Origin: Sulfurospirillum deleyianum DSM 6946
Lineage (GTDB): Bacteria > Campylobacterota > Campylobacteria > Campylobacterales > Sulfurospirillaceae
Reading direction: 5' to 3'
Assembly (NCBI RefSeq): GCF_000024885.1
Contig: NC_013512.1
Span: forward strand, 1,116,001-1,180,000
Length of the DNA stretch: 64,000 nt
Part shown: positions 8,172 to 16,978 of the stretch, piece after piece
How the letters are laid out: each line of letters starts with the position of its first letter
How positions within the stretch are numbered: the first letter of the stretch is position 1
The notes under the pieces: model-generated
Seen by the model: the letters and a program-made list of their open reading frames with translations, nothing else
What the model was told of the DNA's origin: nothing
The model's database searches: none
Made by a program: the position numbers and the translations under genes

Positions 8172-9926
8172 TTAGCAAGAACAAGATGAGCCGCTAACAT
8201 TCACCTTATAACTGCTCATCTCATTACCTTTTGCATCCATGACATGTACAGCACATGCAAGACATGGGTCATAAGAGTGAACAAGTCTTACAATTTCGAG
8301 TGGCTGAGAAAGATCTGCAATTTTAAGACCGATCAATGATTCTTCATAAGAACCTCTTATCCCTTTTGCATCCTTTGGACTTGCATTCCATGTGGTTGGA
8401 ACAACTGCTTGGTAATTTTCAATGACGCCATTTTTGATTTTAACCCAGTGACTGAGGGTACCACGTGGTACGTGACCAATGTAGCGACCTTTATACTCTT
8501 TGTTTTTATCAATTTTGTATGTCGCACATGTTGAATCATCTACTTTCAAGTTATTAATCAATGATGTAAATGCTTCTAAACCATAATCAGCAACCACTTT
8601 AGTCTCCAACATACGACATGCAGTACGTCCAAGTGTTGAAGCGACAGCTGAAATAGGAAGACCTGTATCTTTTAGGAATTTATCCACAACTGTTTTGACA
8701 CGTTTGTTGCCAAGGGCATAGTTCACAACGATATTTGCCAATGGTCCTACTTGAAGTGGTTTGCCATCATAACGTGGTGCTTTAACCCATGTATATTTAC
8801 CTTTTTCATCCACGACTTTAGTAGGTGCTAACACGCCTTTATCATTAATGGTTTGAGCATCTTTAAGACCTGTGTAATTTGGTTCTTGACGACCCTCATA
8901 AGGATGATATGCAGCATTGTCTTTGTACCATGCATGGGTTGCTTCTTCGGTAATTTTACTCTCATCAATTTGTTGAACTTTAAATGGTTTTCCACTAATG
9001 AGATTGACAACATCCTCACCCATCATCAAACCACTGTTAAACAAATATTCACTTGCATTGACTTGGAACTCTTGATGTGTCCAAAGATTTGGAACGCCAA
9101 GACCGCCTGTGACGCTTGGTTCATTCGCATACGCAAGTCCAGCCATAACAACGTCCGCATAGTATGCACGGTTCACAAACTCTGCCATCTCTTTGAATTT
9201 TGTCATATATTCACCCAAACGTGAAGGTGTTTGAAGATCCATAATACATGTCACACCACCCACGGTTAAGCTTTGAGGATGCGGTTGTTTTGCACCAAAA
9301 ATAGCCATCATTTGAGCAGCAACACGTTGCATCTCAAGTGCTTTTAAGTAGTGAGATACCGCAATTAAATTTTGCTCAGGTGTCAATTTATAAGTTGCGT
9401 GTCCCCAGTATGCATTAGCAAATGGTCCAAGGTTTCCTTTTTTAACAAACTCTGCTACTCTTTTTTGAACAACAACCAAATCATCTGCACCACACGCAAT
9501 AGGTGCATCAGTATATTTAAATGCTTCAGCCGCTGCTTTATGTGGATCAGCTTTAAGGGCAGACACAACATCAACCCAGTCAAGTCCATGAAGATGATAA
9601 AAGTGAACCACGTGGTCATGCAAGAAAAGCGCACAGTTCATCAATGTACGTGTTAATTTTGCATTCAATGGAGGCTCAATACCTAATGCATTTTCAACTG
9701 CTGCAATACCTGCTTTATAGTGAGAATAAGTACAAACACCACAAATTCTTTGAACCATAAAACCTGCATCTCTTGGATCTCTGCCCTTAAGGATTGTTTC
9801 AATACCTCTCCAAAGGGTAGAAGAAGCATATGCTTCTGTGACTACATTGTTATCATCAACAATGACTTCAACTCTTAAGTGTCCTTCAATTCTGGTAATT
9901 GGGTCAACTACGATTCTTTTGCTCAT
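8172..9926 (-). CDS. hydB: HydB, NiFe hydrogenase large subunit
   Basis: Catalytic subunit of the H2-uptake hydrogenase. 584 residues with the L1 motif RICGVCTYSH (60-69) and the L2 motif DPCLACAVH (about 553-561), supplying the four nickel-ligand cysteines. A 23-residue tail follows His561 and is the expected cleavage product of HydD. Ribosome site GAAGGA precedes the ATG. It has no signal peptide of its own, as usual; it is exported with HydA through Tat. Confidence 0.98.
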   Translation of the reverse strand: MSKRIVVDPITRIEGHLRVEVIVDDNNVVTEAYASSTLWRGIETILKGRDPRDAGFMVQRICGVCTYSHYKAGIAAVENALGIEPPLNAKLTRTLMNCALFLHDHVVHFYHLHGLDWVDVVSALKADPHKAAAEAFKYTDAPIACGADDLVVVQKRVAEFVKKGNLGPFANAYWGHATYKLTPEQNLIAVSHYLKALEMQRVAAQMMAIFGAKQPHPQSLTVGGVTCIMDLQTPSRLGEYMTKFKEMAEFVNRAYYADVVMAGLAYANEPSVTGGLGVPNLWTHQEFQVNASEYLFNSGLMMGEDVVNLISGKPFKVQQIDESKITEEATHAWYKDNAAYHPYEGRQEPNYTGLKDAQTINDKGVLAPTKVVDEKGKYTWVKAPRYDGKPLQVGPLANIVVNYALGNKRVKTVVDKFLKDTGLPISAVASTLGRTACRMLETKVVADYGLEAFTSLINNLKVDDSTCATYKIDKNKEYKGRYIGHVPRGTLSHWVKIKNGVIENYQAVVPTTWNASPKDAKGIRGSYEESLIGLKIADLSQPLEIVRLVHSYDPCLACAVHVMDAKGNEMSSYKVNVSGSSCSC

Positions 9927-9941
9927 TTATTTATCCTTCTC

Positions 9942-11099
9942 TTATTCTTCGCTTTTTCCACTGCCCTTAACGGCTGCAATCGCTGCGTGAGCCGCAATAC
10001 CTACTGCTGTTGCTGTTAAAAGTGCAACACCTACTTTATCAGCAGTTTTATCAGCACCATCACCATAAACAGTATGATAGAGTCTATCACCTAATGGTTC
10101 TTCAAATGGTCCCATATTGTCCCAGAAGCCAGGTTCTGAACAACCAATACAACCATGTCCTGCTTGAACTGGCCATGAAGTATGTTGGTTAAATCTCTCA
10201 CGTGAACAGTTATTAAAGGTATAAGGACCTTTACAACCTACTTTGTAAAGACAAAAACCTTTTTTTGCGCCCTCATCACCAAAAGTCTCAACAAATTCAC
10301 CCGCATCAAAGTGACCACGTCTCTCACAAAGATCATGAATTCTAAGACCATAAGCCCATTTTGGACGATTATATGCATCCAATGCTGGAAGTGTGCCAAA
10401 TAAAATATAATGCAATACGTTACCCACAATGTTTTTCTCGCTTGGAGGACATCCTGGAACATTAATGACTGGCTTATTCGTAATTTTACTCAATGGCTGT
10501 GCGTTGGTTGGGTTTGGATGCGCCGCTTGGATACCACCAAAACTTGAACAAGAACCAATCGCAAAAATAGCCGCAGCAGCATCCGCCGCTTTCTTAGCCG
10601 TACTTTGACCGGTATGTCCATGTGGTCCAACGGTCAAGAAGTATTCGCTATTGCCCGCTGGAATACCACCTTCTACCATTAAGATAAATTTACCTTTGTA
10701 TTTTTCAAGTGCACTCTCTAAATTGTGCTCAGCTTGCCATCCACAAGCAACCATCACTGTTTCATGGTACTCTAAAGAGATGTGATCAAAAATCAAACTA
10801 TCAATCGTTGGAGCATCTGATCGTAACAAACTCTCACTACATCCTGTACACTCTGCCATGTGCAACCACACAACAGGTAAACGATCTGTTAACTCTGCAG
10901 CCTGCGCCATTAGCGGAGTAAAAGATGAAGGTAGAGATAACATGGCAGTAACGCCCGCTGCCCACTTCATAAAATCTCTACGGCTAATTCCATTTTCCTC
11001 CATCAATGCCGCAATGGATTTGCCCTCTTTGATACGAGGGAACTTCTCAAGACTGCTCAATCTTTGCGCAAGTCTCTCGTAAAGTTTTGCGTGTTCCAT
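9942..11099 (-). CDS. hydA: HydA, NiFe hydrogenase small (FeS) subunit with Tat signal
   Basis: 385 residues. A long Tat signal carries SRRDFMKW (RR at residues 40-41) and cleaves near AQAA. Cysteines for the proximal, medial and distal FeS clusters are seen in AECTGCSES, GSCSSFGG, PGCPPSE, CLYKVGCKG and GCIGCSEPGF. A C-terminal hydrophobic helix (VGVALLTATAVGIAAHAAI) anchors it beside HydC. I chose the ATG at 11099 because AGGAG lies seven bases upstream; the ATG at 11132 has no ribosome site. It is the first gene of hydABCDE-hypF. Confidence 0.97.
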   Translation of the reverse strand: MEHAKLYERLAQRLSSLEKFPRIKEGKSIAALMEENGISRRDFMKWAAGVTAMLSLPSSFTPLMAQAAELTDRLPVVWLHMAECTGCSESLLRSDAPTIDSLIFDHISLEYHETVMVACGWQAEHNLESALEKYKGKFILMVEGGIPAGNSEYFLTVGPHGHTGQSTAKKAADAAAAIFAIGSCSSFGGIQAAHPNPTNAQPLSKITNKPVINVPGCPPSEKNIVGNVLHYILFGTLPALDAYNRPKWAYGLRIHDLCERRGHFDAGEFVETFGDEGAKKGFCLYKVGCKGPYTFNNCSRERFNQHTSWPVQAGHGCIGCSEPGFWDNMGPFEEPLGDRLYHTVYGDGADKTADKVGVALLTATAVGIAAHAAIAAVKGSGKSEE

Positions 11100-11424
11100 A
11101 TAGTTTCTCCTGTGTAAAATTTCCAAGATCAATTTAAACGCTCATATAGGCAAAAATATTTTACTTACATGATTATTCATTTAGTATAAAATCTAATTTC
11201 TTTTTATAAGCTCCTAGAAAAGTCCATTCTGAGTAAGCATCTCCCCAAAATAGAGTAAAAACGTAACAAAAAAAGAGGATAAAAAGTGTATAGTATTAAA
11301 AAAAAATAAAATTTAATACTGTTTTTGCTCCTAAATTTCGATAAAAGTCAACAAATGTATACCAAGTTATTTACCATCTTACACTATACTTTCATTCTTA
11401 AAAGAATAAAAAAAGGAGTCTGGT
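11100..11424 (-). promoter_or_regulatory. Promoter region of the hyd operon (325 bp without a gene)
   Basis: AT-rich divergent intergenic stretch between hydA and a TerB-like gene. On the minus strand TATACT at 11183-11188 is a fair -10 box, placing the transcript start near 11176 with a leader of about 75 nt. I recognised no NikR or FNR operator. Nothing coding was seen. Confidence 0.4.
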
Positions 11425-11823
11425 GTGTTGTTAATGAAACTTGCGACCGAAGAGAAGTTTGCTTTTTTGCAGTTAGCACAATATATTGCAAAGTTAGATG
11501 GAGAGTATGGTCCAAAAGAGAGAGAAGTGGTTAATGAATATTGTACAGAAATGGGTATAGAAAATGTAGAAATCAATATAGAACTTTTTGATTTAGAGAG
11601 TATCTTAGCTGTTTTCAAATCAGCCAAAAGCCAAAAAATAGCGATGCTTTCGTTAATGGTTTTAATTCATATTGATGATAAATACGGTATTTATGAACAT
11701 AAAGTTATGTACAATATCGCACAAAAATTTCATTTAGATGAGAGACAAATGCATCTCTTCTCCATGTGGGGGAAAGCAGGTTCAGCGATTTATGAACAAG
11801 CACTCGTTTTTATAGAAGATTAA
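11425..11823 (+). CDS. TerB-like helical protein
   Basis: 132-residue all-helical soluble protein of the TerB/DjlA N-terminal type (MKLATEEKFAFLQLAQYIAK, LDGEYGPKEREVV, LIHIDDKYGIYEHKVMYNIA). Such domains bind metal or act as small adaptor modules; the role here is unknown. I start it at GTG 11425 because GGAG lies six bases before it, while the ATG at 11434 is too far away. A strong hairpin follows the stop. Confidence 0.7.
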   Translation: MLLMKLATEEKFAFLQLAQYIAKLDGEYGPKEREVVNEYCTEMGIENVEINIELFDLESILAVFKSAKSQKIAMLSLMVLIHIDDKYGIYEHKVMYNIAQKFHLDERQMHLFSMWGKAGSAIYEQALVFIED

Positions 11824-11849
11824 GAGGCTAGATTACTTTAGCCTCTTAA
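11820..11849. terminator. Hairpin between convergent genes
   Basis: An 11-bp perfect stem (11820-11830 with 11839-11849) and an 8-nt loop lie between the TerB-like gene and pgi, which converge here. The AT-rich flanks suit a bidirectional terminator, though neither T-tract is long. Confidence 0.6.
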
Positions 11850-11866
11850 GAAAAATTCTTTAAAGG

Positions 11867-13135
11867 CTATTTTCCTTTTTTAGGAGGAAAGTTTTTTCTC
11901 TCCTCAAGCAATTTACCCTCAAGGATTTTCTTTCCACTCTCAACACCAGGTTGGTCGTAGGTATTGACATTCATCATTTGACCAACAAGAGAGGTCAGTA
12001 ACTCATAATAGTAAATAAGCTTTCCAATATTTTCTTCATCAATATGTTGAAGGGTAATCGTGTCAATAGGAATATCTTTTTTATCCAACAATGCTTCAAT
12101 GGTGGAATCTGCTTGCATATTAATCAAATCACAAAATGCAATGCCATTCATCAAATCAAGCCCTTCAAGCTCTTTGAGTGTAATAGCGGGAATTTTAATC
12201 TTATCATCAAAATTTTCAATTTTCAAAACGGTAACACTCTTATCACGAAGTCCCTCAACAATGAGCTGTAAGAAAGAGTGTTGATCTTTTGGACCAATCA
12301 GTCCCACAGGTGTTAGACCCACGTTAAAACTGCTGTGACGCTGTTTTTTACCCAAACTCTCACCCCAAAGCTGAACATACCAGTCCGTAAAACTGTCTAA
12401 ACTCTCAGAGTACGCAAAGAGCGTATTAATGTTGTAATTCATGGAGTTCTTCGCATAATAGGTCGCTTTTTTCAGCAAGGTCTCTTTAATGTAACCATCT
12501 TCAAAAAAGCTTTGTTTAATCGCTAATGCCCCATCAAGAAGACGTTGAATATCCACACCCGCTAAAAACAGTGGCGCAAGACCTGCCGCACTTAAAACGG
12601 AGAAACGTCCACCCACATTGACAGGAATATGCAACACAAAAGAGTTAAACGTTTTAGCATGTGCTTCAAGTTTTGAACCATCATCCGTTACAAAGGTAAA
12701 GCGATAATCTAAAGGGATATCTTTGGTTTTAAGAAGGGAAATGACGTATTTGTAAACTGAAATCGTTTCAATCGTCGTACCTGACTTACTGATAACAAAA
12801 AAGTGGGTATTTTTAATGTCGAGTTTATTGAGTGTGGAGCGAATGGAAGCTGGGTCAGTACTTTCAAAAAGATGTAAGCGTTTGTCAAAATCACGAATCC
12901 CTTGTAAAGCTCTAAAAATAGCTTTAGGACCTAAAGAACTTCCCCCAATACCGATAATCGCAATATCTTTAATCGCATCGTAATCATTTTTAGATTTAAA
13001 CTCTTCTAAGTAATTTAACAAATAACTAATGTCTTGCTCAGGCAACGTATAATAACCAATGCTTTTTTGTTCCGCAACGATTTTATCGAAGATGCCCTCT
13101 TCTACTTTAATGTTAAAATAGAGTGAATTTTTCAA
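11867..13135 (-). CDS. pgi: Glucose-6-phosphate isomerase
   Basis: Interconverts glucose-6-P and fructose-6-P, here probably for gluconeogenesis. 422 residues, the short form found in Campylobacterota. Signature stretches are IGIGGSSLGPKAIF, ISKSGTTIET, GGRFSVLSAAGLAPLFLAG and QLWGESLGKKQ. The start is TTG at 13135 (MKNSLYFNIKVEEG): GGAGG lies five bases upstream. The longer ATG version from 13264 would run through this ribosome site and into ygiQ. Confidence 0.95.
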   Translation of the reverse strand: MKNSLYFNIKVEEGIFDKIVAEQKSIGYYTLPEQDISYLLNYLEEFKSKNDYDAIKDIAIIGIGGSSLGPKAIFRALQGIRDFDKRLHLFESTDPASIRSTLNKLDIKNTHFFVISKSGTTIETISVYKYVISLLKTKDIPLDYRFTFVTDDGSKLEAHAKTFNSFVLHIPVNVGGRFSVLSAAGLAPLFLAGVDIQRLLDGALAIKQSFFEDGYIKETLLKKATYYAKNSMNYNINTLFAYSESLDSFTDWYVQLWGESLGKKQRHSSFNVGLTPVGLIGPKDQHSFLQLIVEGLRDKSVTVLKIENFDDKIKIPAITLKELEGLDLMNGIAFCDLINMQADSTIEALLDKKDIPIDTITLQHIDEENIGKLIYYYELLTSLVGQMMNVNTYDQPGVESGKKILEGKLLEERKNFPPKKGK

Positions 13136-13248
13136 ACGTATCCTCCATGTGATAATTGCTGTGATATTACTACTAACAATCTTAAAAAAGCCAAAATATA
13201 GGGGTGCTGTGCTATATTTATCTTCATATTTATGACCATAGGAAAGCC

Positions 13249-14964
13249 ATGTTTTTACCCACAACCCAAGAAGAAATGCACCAAAGAGGCTGGAAGCAAC
13301 TTGATGTCATTCTTATTACCTCAGATGCGTATATCGATAGCCCTTATATGGGGGTTTCTGTTGTGGGGCGTATCTTAGAAAAAGCGGGATACAAGGTAGG
13401 CATTATCGCTCAACCTGATGTTACATGTAAAGAGGATATTTCACGTTTGGGTGAACCTAAACTTTTTTGGGGTGTGAGTGGTGGCAGTGTGGATTCGATG
13501 GTCTCTAACTACACCGCAACAAAAAAATTTCGAAATTTAGATGACTACACACCAGGAGGCATCAACAACAAACGTCCTGATCGTGCCAGTTTAGTCTACA
13601 CCAATCTGATTCGACAATGTTTCAAAGAGACTGTTCCCATCATGTTAGGAGGCATTGAAGCGAGTCTTAGGCGTGTCACCCACTACGACTTTTGGAGCAA
13701 TAAACTTCGAAAACCCATTTTATTTGATGCCAAAGCGGATTACCTGCTTTATGGCATGTCCGATAAAAGTATTTTAGAGTTTGCCGATGCGCTTAAAAAC
13801 GGTGAAAAACCTTTACATGTAAGAGGGCTTTCTTACATCTCCAAAGAGCCAAACGAGGCGTATCTTGTTCTTCCAAGCCATGATGAATGTGTCAGTGATA
13901 AACTGAAATTCATGGATATGTTTGATCTTTTTTACCACAATAATGACCCGCTAAGCGCTAAGGGCTTATGTCAAAAAGTCGATACTCGTTACCTTATTCA
14001 AAACCCACCTGCACTCTATTTGAGTACGGAAGAGATGGATGAAGTAAGTAGCTTACCTTTTATGCGTGATGCCCATCCTTATTATAAAAAAATGGGAGCC
14101 ATTAAAGCCTTAGAGACGATTAAATTTTCTATCTCAACCCATCAAGGCTGTTATGGTGAGTGTAATTTCTGTGCGATTAGTGTGCATCAAGGTAGAACCA
14201 TCCGTTCTCGCTCCACCACGTCCATTGTGAATGAAGCCAAACACTTTGCGACCTACAAAGATTTTAAAGGCATTATCTCCGACTTAGGAGGTCCTACGGC
14301 GAATATGTACGGTTATGAGTGTGAAAAAAAAATAACCAAAGGGAGCTGTGAAAGTAAGCGGTGTATGTTTCCTAAAATGTGCAAGGCACTTAAACCCACC
14401 CATAAAAAACAGCTCGATTTATTGCGACACATCAGAGCCCTTCCGCATGTAAAAAAAGCCTTTGTGGCTTCAGGGATTCGATACGATTTAATCAGTGAGG
14501 ATAAAGCCTATGGCTATGAATACTTAAAAGAGATTATCCAGCATCACACCAGCGGTCAAATGAAAATTGCGCCTGAGCATATTGACGATGAAATCTTGAG
14601 CCTAATGGGAAAACCAGGTAAAGAGGCGCTGGTTGAATTTAAAGCCCTCTTTGATAAACTCTCTAAAGAATCAGGCAAAAAACAGTTTCTTACCTACTAT
14701 CTTATTGCCGCACACCCCGGATGCGATGAGCGCCATATGCACTCACTCAAACAGTTTGCCTCTCAGGTTTTAAAAATCAATCCCGAACAAGCGCAGGTCT
14801 TTACCCCAACGCCTTCGACCTACTCGACGCTGATGTACTACACAGGGCTTCATTATAAAACACGACAACCTCTTTTTGTGGAAAAAGATACCCTCAAAAA
14901 AGAGAAACAAAAAGCCATTGTCATTGCTAAGGAGTCTTCGTTCAAAAGTGGCTTTAGTAGCTAA
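13249..14964 (+). CDS. ygiQ: YgiQ family radical SAM protein
   Basis: 571-residue UPF0313/YgiQ protein: an N-terminal B12-binding-like region (VSVVGRILEKAGYKVGIIAQPD), then a radical SAM core with the 4Fe-4S motif CYGECNFC at about residues 303-310. The reaction is not established. The ATG at 13249 is preceded by AGGAAAGCC; the ORF's first Met at 13204 lacks a ribosome site and overlaps the pgi promoter side. Two TTACATGTAA copies lie inside (VTCKED and PLHVRG). Confidence 0.92.
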   Translation: MFLPTTQEEMHQRGWKQLDVILITSDAYIDSPYMGVSVVGRILEKAGYKVGIIAQPDVTCKEDISRLGEPKLFWGVSGGSVDSMVSNYTATKKFRNLDDYTPGGINNKRPDRASLVYTNLIRQCFKETVPIMLGGIEASLRRVTHYDFWSNKLRKPILFDAKADYLLYGMSDKSILEFADALKNGEKPLHVRGLSYISKEPNEAYLVLPSHDECVSDKLKFMDMFDLFYHNNDPLSAKGLCQKVDTRYLIQNPPALYLSTEEMDEVSSLPFMRDAHPYYKKMGAIKALETIKFSISTHQGCYGECNFCAISVHQGRTIRSRSTTSIVNEAKHFATYKDFKGIISDLGGPTANMYGYECEKKITKGSCESKRCMFPKMCKALKPTHKKQLDLLRHIRALPHVKKAFVASGIRYDLISEDKAYGYEYLKEIIQHHTSGQMKIAPEHIDDEILSLMGKPGKEALVEFKALFDKLSKESGKKQFLTYYLIAAHPGCDERHMHSLKQFASQVLKINPEQAQVFTPTPSTYSTLMYYTGLHYKTRQPLFVEKDTLKKEKQKAIVIAKESSFKSGFSS

Positions 14965-15006
14965 TCTTTTTGCCGATATACTTTCTAACATCCAAGAGGA
15001 GTTCCT

Positions 15007-15522
15007 ATGCAAAACATTAGTGCAAGCACCTATAATTACAATAGCTTTGGCTTTTCACTGCAAACGAGTAGTGGTGATACGATTGATTTAAGTATGTATA
15101 ACGAGCGCTCTTCTGAATTTTCACAAACGACCAATGGCAATACAAGAGCGACAACACTCTCCCTCTCAAATGCGTATGGATACAGCTTTTCGTATGAGGG
15201 AAATGGCATTGATGCCAATGATCAAAAAGAGATAGATGAGGCGATGAAAGTGATTGGGCCCATGATGGATGAATACCTCAAAAGTGTTGAACAAACAGAA
15301 GCAAATACTGCAAAACTGACCAACACCGCCTACGACATCAACGCCCTACTTCCAAAGAGCGAAAATCTTGACACCCAAAATTATGCCAATGATTCTTTAC
15401 TCAAAAGCCTAGATAAAATCTTAGAACAAGCGCAAAATCAAAATGAGAAAATGCTTCAAGAAGCACAAAAACTTTTTGATACGATTTTAAAACAACAAAA
15501 GGGATTTGAGCTTTACATGTAA
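15007..15522 (+). CDS. Conserved-looking protein of unknown function, Ser/Asn/Gln-rich
   Basis: 171 residues, not recognised. The N-terminal half is polar and strand-prone (NISASTYNYNSFGFSLQTSS). The C-terminal third is a glutamine-rich amphipathic helix (LDKILEQAQNQNEKMLQEAQ), reminiscent of flagellin- or secreted-type proteins. A ribosome site AGAGGAG precedes the ATG. It ends on TTACATGTAA as Leu-Tyr-Met-stop. Before the element integrated it would have been the convergent neighbour of fliP. Confidence 0.6.
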   Translation: MQNISASTYNYNSFGFSLQTSSGDTIDLSMYNERSSEFSQTTNGNTRATTLSLSNAYGYSFSYEGNGIDANDQKEIDEAMKVIGPMMDEYLKSVEQTEANTAKLTNTAYDINALLPKSENLDTQNYANDSLLKSLDKILEQAQNQNEKMLQEAQKLFDTILKQQKGFELYM

Positions 15523-15528
15523 AAGCTC
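15508..15528. terminator. Hairpin built on the TTACATGTAA palindrome
   Basis: GAGCTTT and AAAGCTC flank the palindrome core at the stop codon of the preceding gene and form a 7-bp stem. It is terminator-like, but the following T-tract is weak. Confidence 0.45.
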
Positions 15529-15544
15529 TGGAGGGTTTTATGCT

Positions 15545-15670
15545 CTAATGAAAACTCTCCACCAAGCGTTGTACCAATAAATTCCATCCATCGACTAGCA
15601 CGAAAATCAGTAACTTAAAAGGCAAAGAAATCATCGCAGGGGGAAGCATCATCATACCCATTGCCATCAA
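15545..15670 (-). pseudogene. fliP: Displaced 3' end of fliP (41 codons plus stop) at the left end of the element
   Basis: Minus-strand reading gives 41 amino acids identical to the FliP C-terminus (from [13 protein letters not shown] to LVESFH), then TAG. Compared with the tail of intact fliP (24143-24268) there are 15 base differences in 126, all silent, including the stop codon. All lie at 15545-15626; the remaining 44 bp are identical. There is no start codon or upstream fliP sequence here. The simplest reading is the original chromosomal fliP end, separated from its gene when the element integrated. Confidence 0.9.
15627..15670. repeat. Left copy of the 44-bp direct repeat (candidate attachment core)
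   Basis: Exact copy of 24225-24268, same orientation. Crossover within this block explains why silent differences are confined to one side. The distance between copies gives an element of 8598 bp. A second identical block of 28 bp (15549-15576 / 24147-24174) lies outside the core. Confidence 0.8.
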
Positions 15671-15717
15671 AGAAAGCCCTATATTATGAGGTTTTTGAAC
15701 CATTCTTGACCTTTACG

Positions 15718-15735
15718 GTAGATTATTTTTAGCTT
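15718..15735. repeat. Candidate integrase arm-type repeat, left end
   Basis: GTAGATTATTTTTAGCTT closely matches GTAGATTATTTTAGCTT at 24004-24020 near the right end. Short direct repeats inside each end of an integrated element are usual for arm-type sites of tyrosine integrases. The site overlaps the last codons of the integrase gene. Confidence 0.4.
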
Positions 15736-16781
15736 ATTTTGTAAATATCGACTGTCGAATCTACATTTTTTCTCTCAGCTTCAATATACCGAGAATAGAC
15801 ATTAAAAAGATATTCCGTAGTTGAATGACCTAACATTTGTGCTATATCTGTCACTTTGTATTTTCCAGAATTTAGCATATTGGTTGCAAATGTATGTCTC
15901 ATCTCATACAGCCTTCTTCGTTTGAGCCCTAACCTATCCAACAAGGGATACCAATAAGCACATGATATATTTTGTGTGTCACTCCATGGCTTTTTATCCC
16001 TACGAACAAAAACATATTCACACTGACCCGTAATCTTTCTTTGGTTGTCTAAAAATGGTTTCAATCCCTCAAATAAAGGTACATCCCTCATTGAGTTCAG
16101 TGTTTTAGGCTTCGTGTCTCTGTTAAAGTCCCTTGTCCTTCTAACACTGATGACATTATGACTAATATCATTCCATTTTAAACCAATAATTTCACCACTG
16201 CGCAAACCAGTGTAAGTAGCTACTGCGATATAGTTCTGTAACCAACCCTCAGATTCTTCAAGCAAAAGTCTCACTTCACTTTTGGAAAATGGTGTTATGA
16301 CTGGCTTTTGTATGGGCTTACGTTTGATATTGACAAACGGATTAGAACTAATCACATTGTCAAACAACGCCTCTTGAAGCAACCCACTAAAAACAGTTCT
16401 ATAAAGCTCAATACTCTTAGCACTTTTTCCTAATCCAAACTGGTAGTTCAGATACTCTTTTAAAAGGCTTGTTTTAATATCTACAACCTTTTTATGAGCA
16501 TACTTAGGAGTGATGTACTGGTCTATAATACTTTTGTATCGATAAAATGTTCTTTCCTTGAGAAAATGCTTCTTTTCTTTGATGAACCTATCGATGTAAT
16601 ACTGAAGCGTTACATTCTCGTCAGGCTTTTCGAGGCTTTGTAAAAACTTTGGCAGTATTTCTTTTTGAACCAACAAACGGTTTGCTTTTGTGTCAGCCAA
16701 CCCCGTTGTTTTTTTAACCTGAATCCCATCCAATCTAACATTCATATACAGATTACCTCTGTGCACGAAAATAGATGCCAA
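15729..16781 (-). CDS. int: Tyrosine recombinase (integrase) of the fliP-targeting element
   Basis: 350-residue phage-type integrase. It has an N-terminal strand domain, a core-binding domain (about 60-150) and a catalytic domain with Arg in TGLRSGEI, Arg-His in YEMRHTFAT (Tyr replaces the first His of HxxR, which is common), GH in QMLGHSTTEY and the nucleophile Tyr in FNVYSRY. The start is TTG 16778-16781 region (MASIFVHRGNLYMNV), with AAAGGAG eight bases before it; a longer TTG version from 16832 lacks a ribosome site. The gene abuts the left attachment core, as expected. Confidence 0.93.
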   Translation of the reverse strand: MASIFVHRGNLYMNVRLDGIQVKKTTGLADTKANRLLVQKEILPKFLQSLEKPDENVTLQYYIDRFIKEKKHFLKERTFYRYKSIIDQYITPKYAHKKVVDIKTSLLKEYLNYQFGLGKSAKSIELYRTVFSGLLQEALFDNVISSNPFVNIKRKPIQKPVITPFSKSEVRLLLEESEGWLQNYIAVATYTGLRSGEIIGLKWNDISHNVISVRRTRDFNRDTKPKTLNSMRDVPLFEGLKPFLDNQRKITGQCEYVFVRRDKKPWSDTQNISCAYWYPLLDRLGLKRRRLYEMRHTFATNMLNSGKYKVTDIAQMLGHSTTEYLFNVYSRYIEAERKNVDSTVDIYKIS

Positions 16782-16905
16782 TTGCCGAACTCCTTTCTTA
16801 TTTGCACAAGAAAAGCATTCGCAATCAATCAAGCGACAGCAAATTATATTGAAAATTTACTAAAACTACTTACTATTTTGTGCTCCTTGGCAAAGATTTA
16901 TTAGA

Positions 16906-16970
16906 TATAGTTCCATAAGAATATTTATATATATTTTATGAGAAAATAGAACTATAAAGTTTATATTAAG
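16906..16970. repeat. Imperfect 65-bp repeat A with inverted-repeat arms, upstream of the ATPase gene
   Basis: TATAGTTC (16906-16913) and GAACTATA (16949-16956) form an inverted repeat around an AT-rich centre. The whole block aligns with repeat B (19173-19235) downstream of the same gene: both read GTTCCAT, an ATATTTAT-like centre, TTTATGAG, an arm ending GAAC, then TAAAG and a TATA-like stretch. It is probably a binding site for a protein of the element, and the ribosome site of the ATPase gene sits at its end. Confidence 0.6.
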
Positions 16971-16978
16971 GTAATGCT

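Noticed and set aside
8853-9656. Plus-strand ORFs opposite hydB
   Set aside because: Antisense shadows of a highly conserved gene; cysteine/phenylalanine-rich products without ribosome sites.
13136-13264. Longer N-terminus of pgi starting at ATG 13264
   Set aside because: The extra 43 codons run through a good ribosome site and overlap ygiQ; TTG 13135 matches the family start.
15500-15760. A tRNA or tmRNA attachment site at the element's left end
   Set aside because: No cloverleaf or CCA end could be read; the target is fliP.
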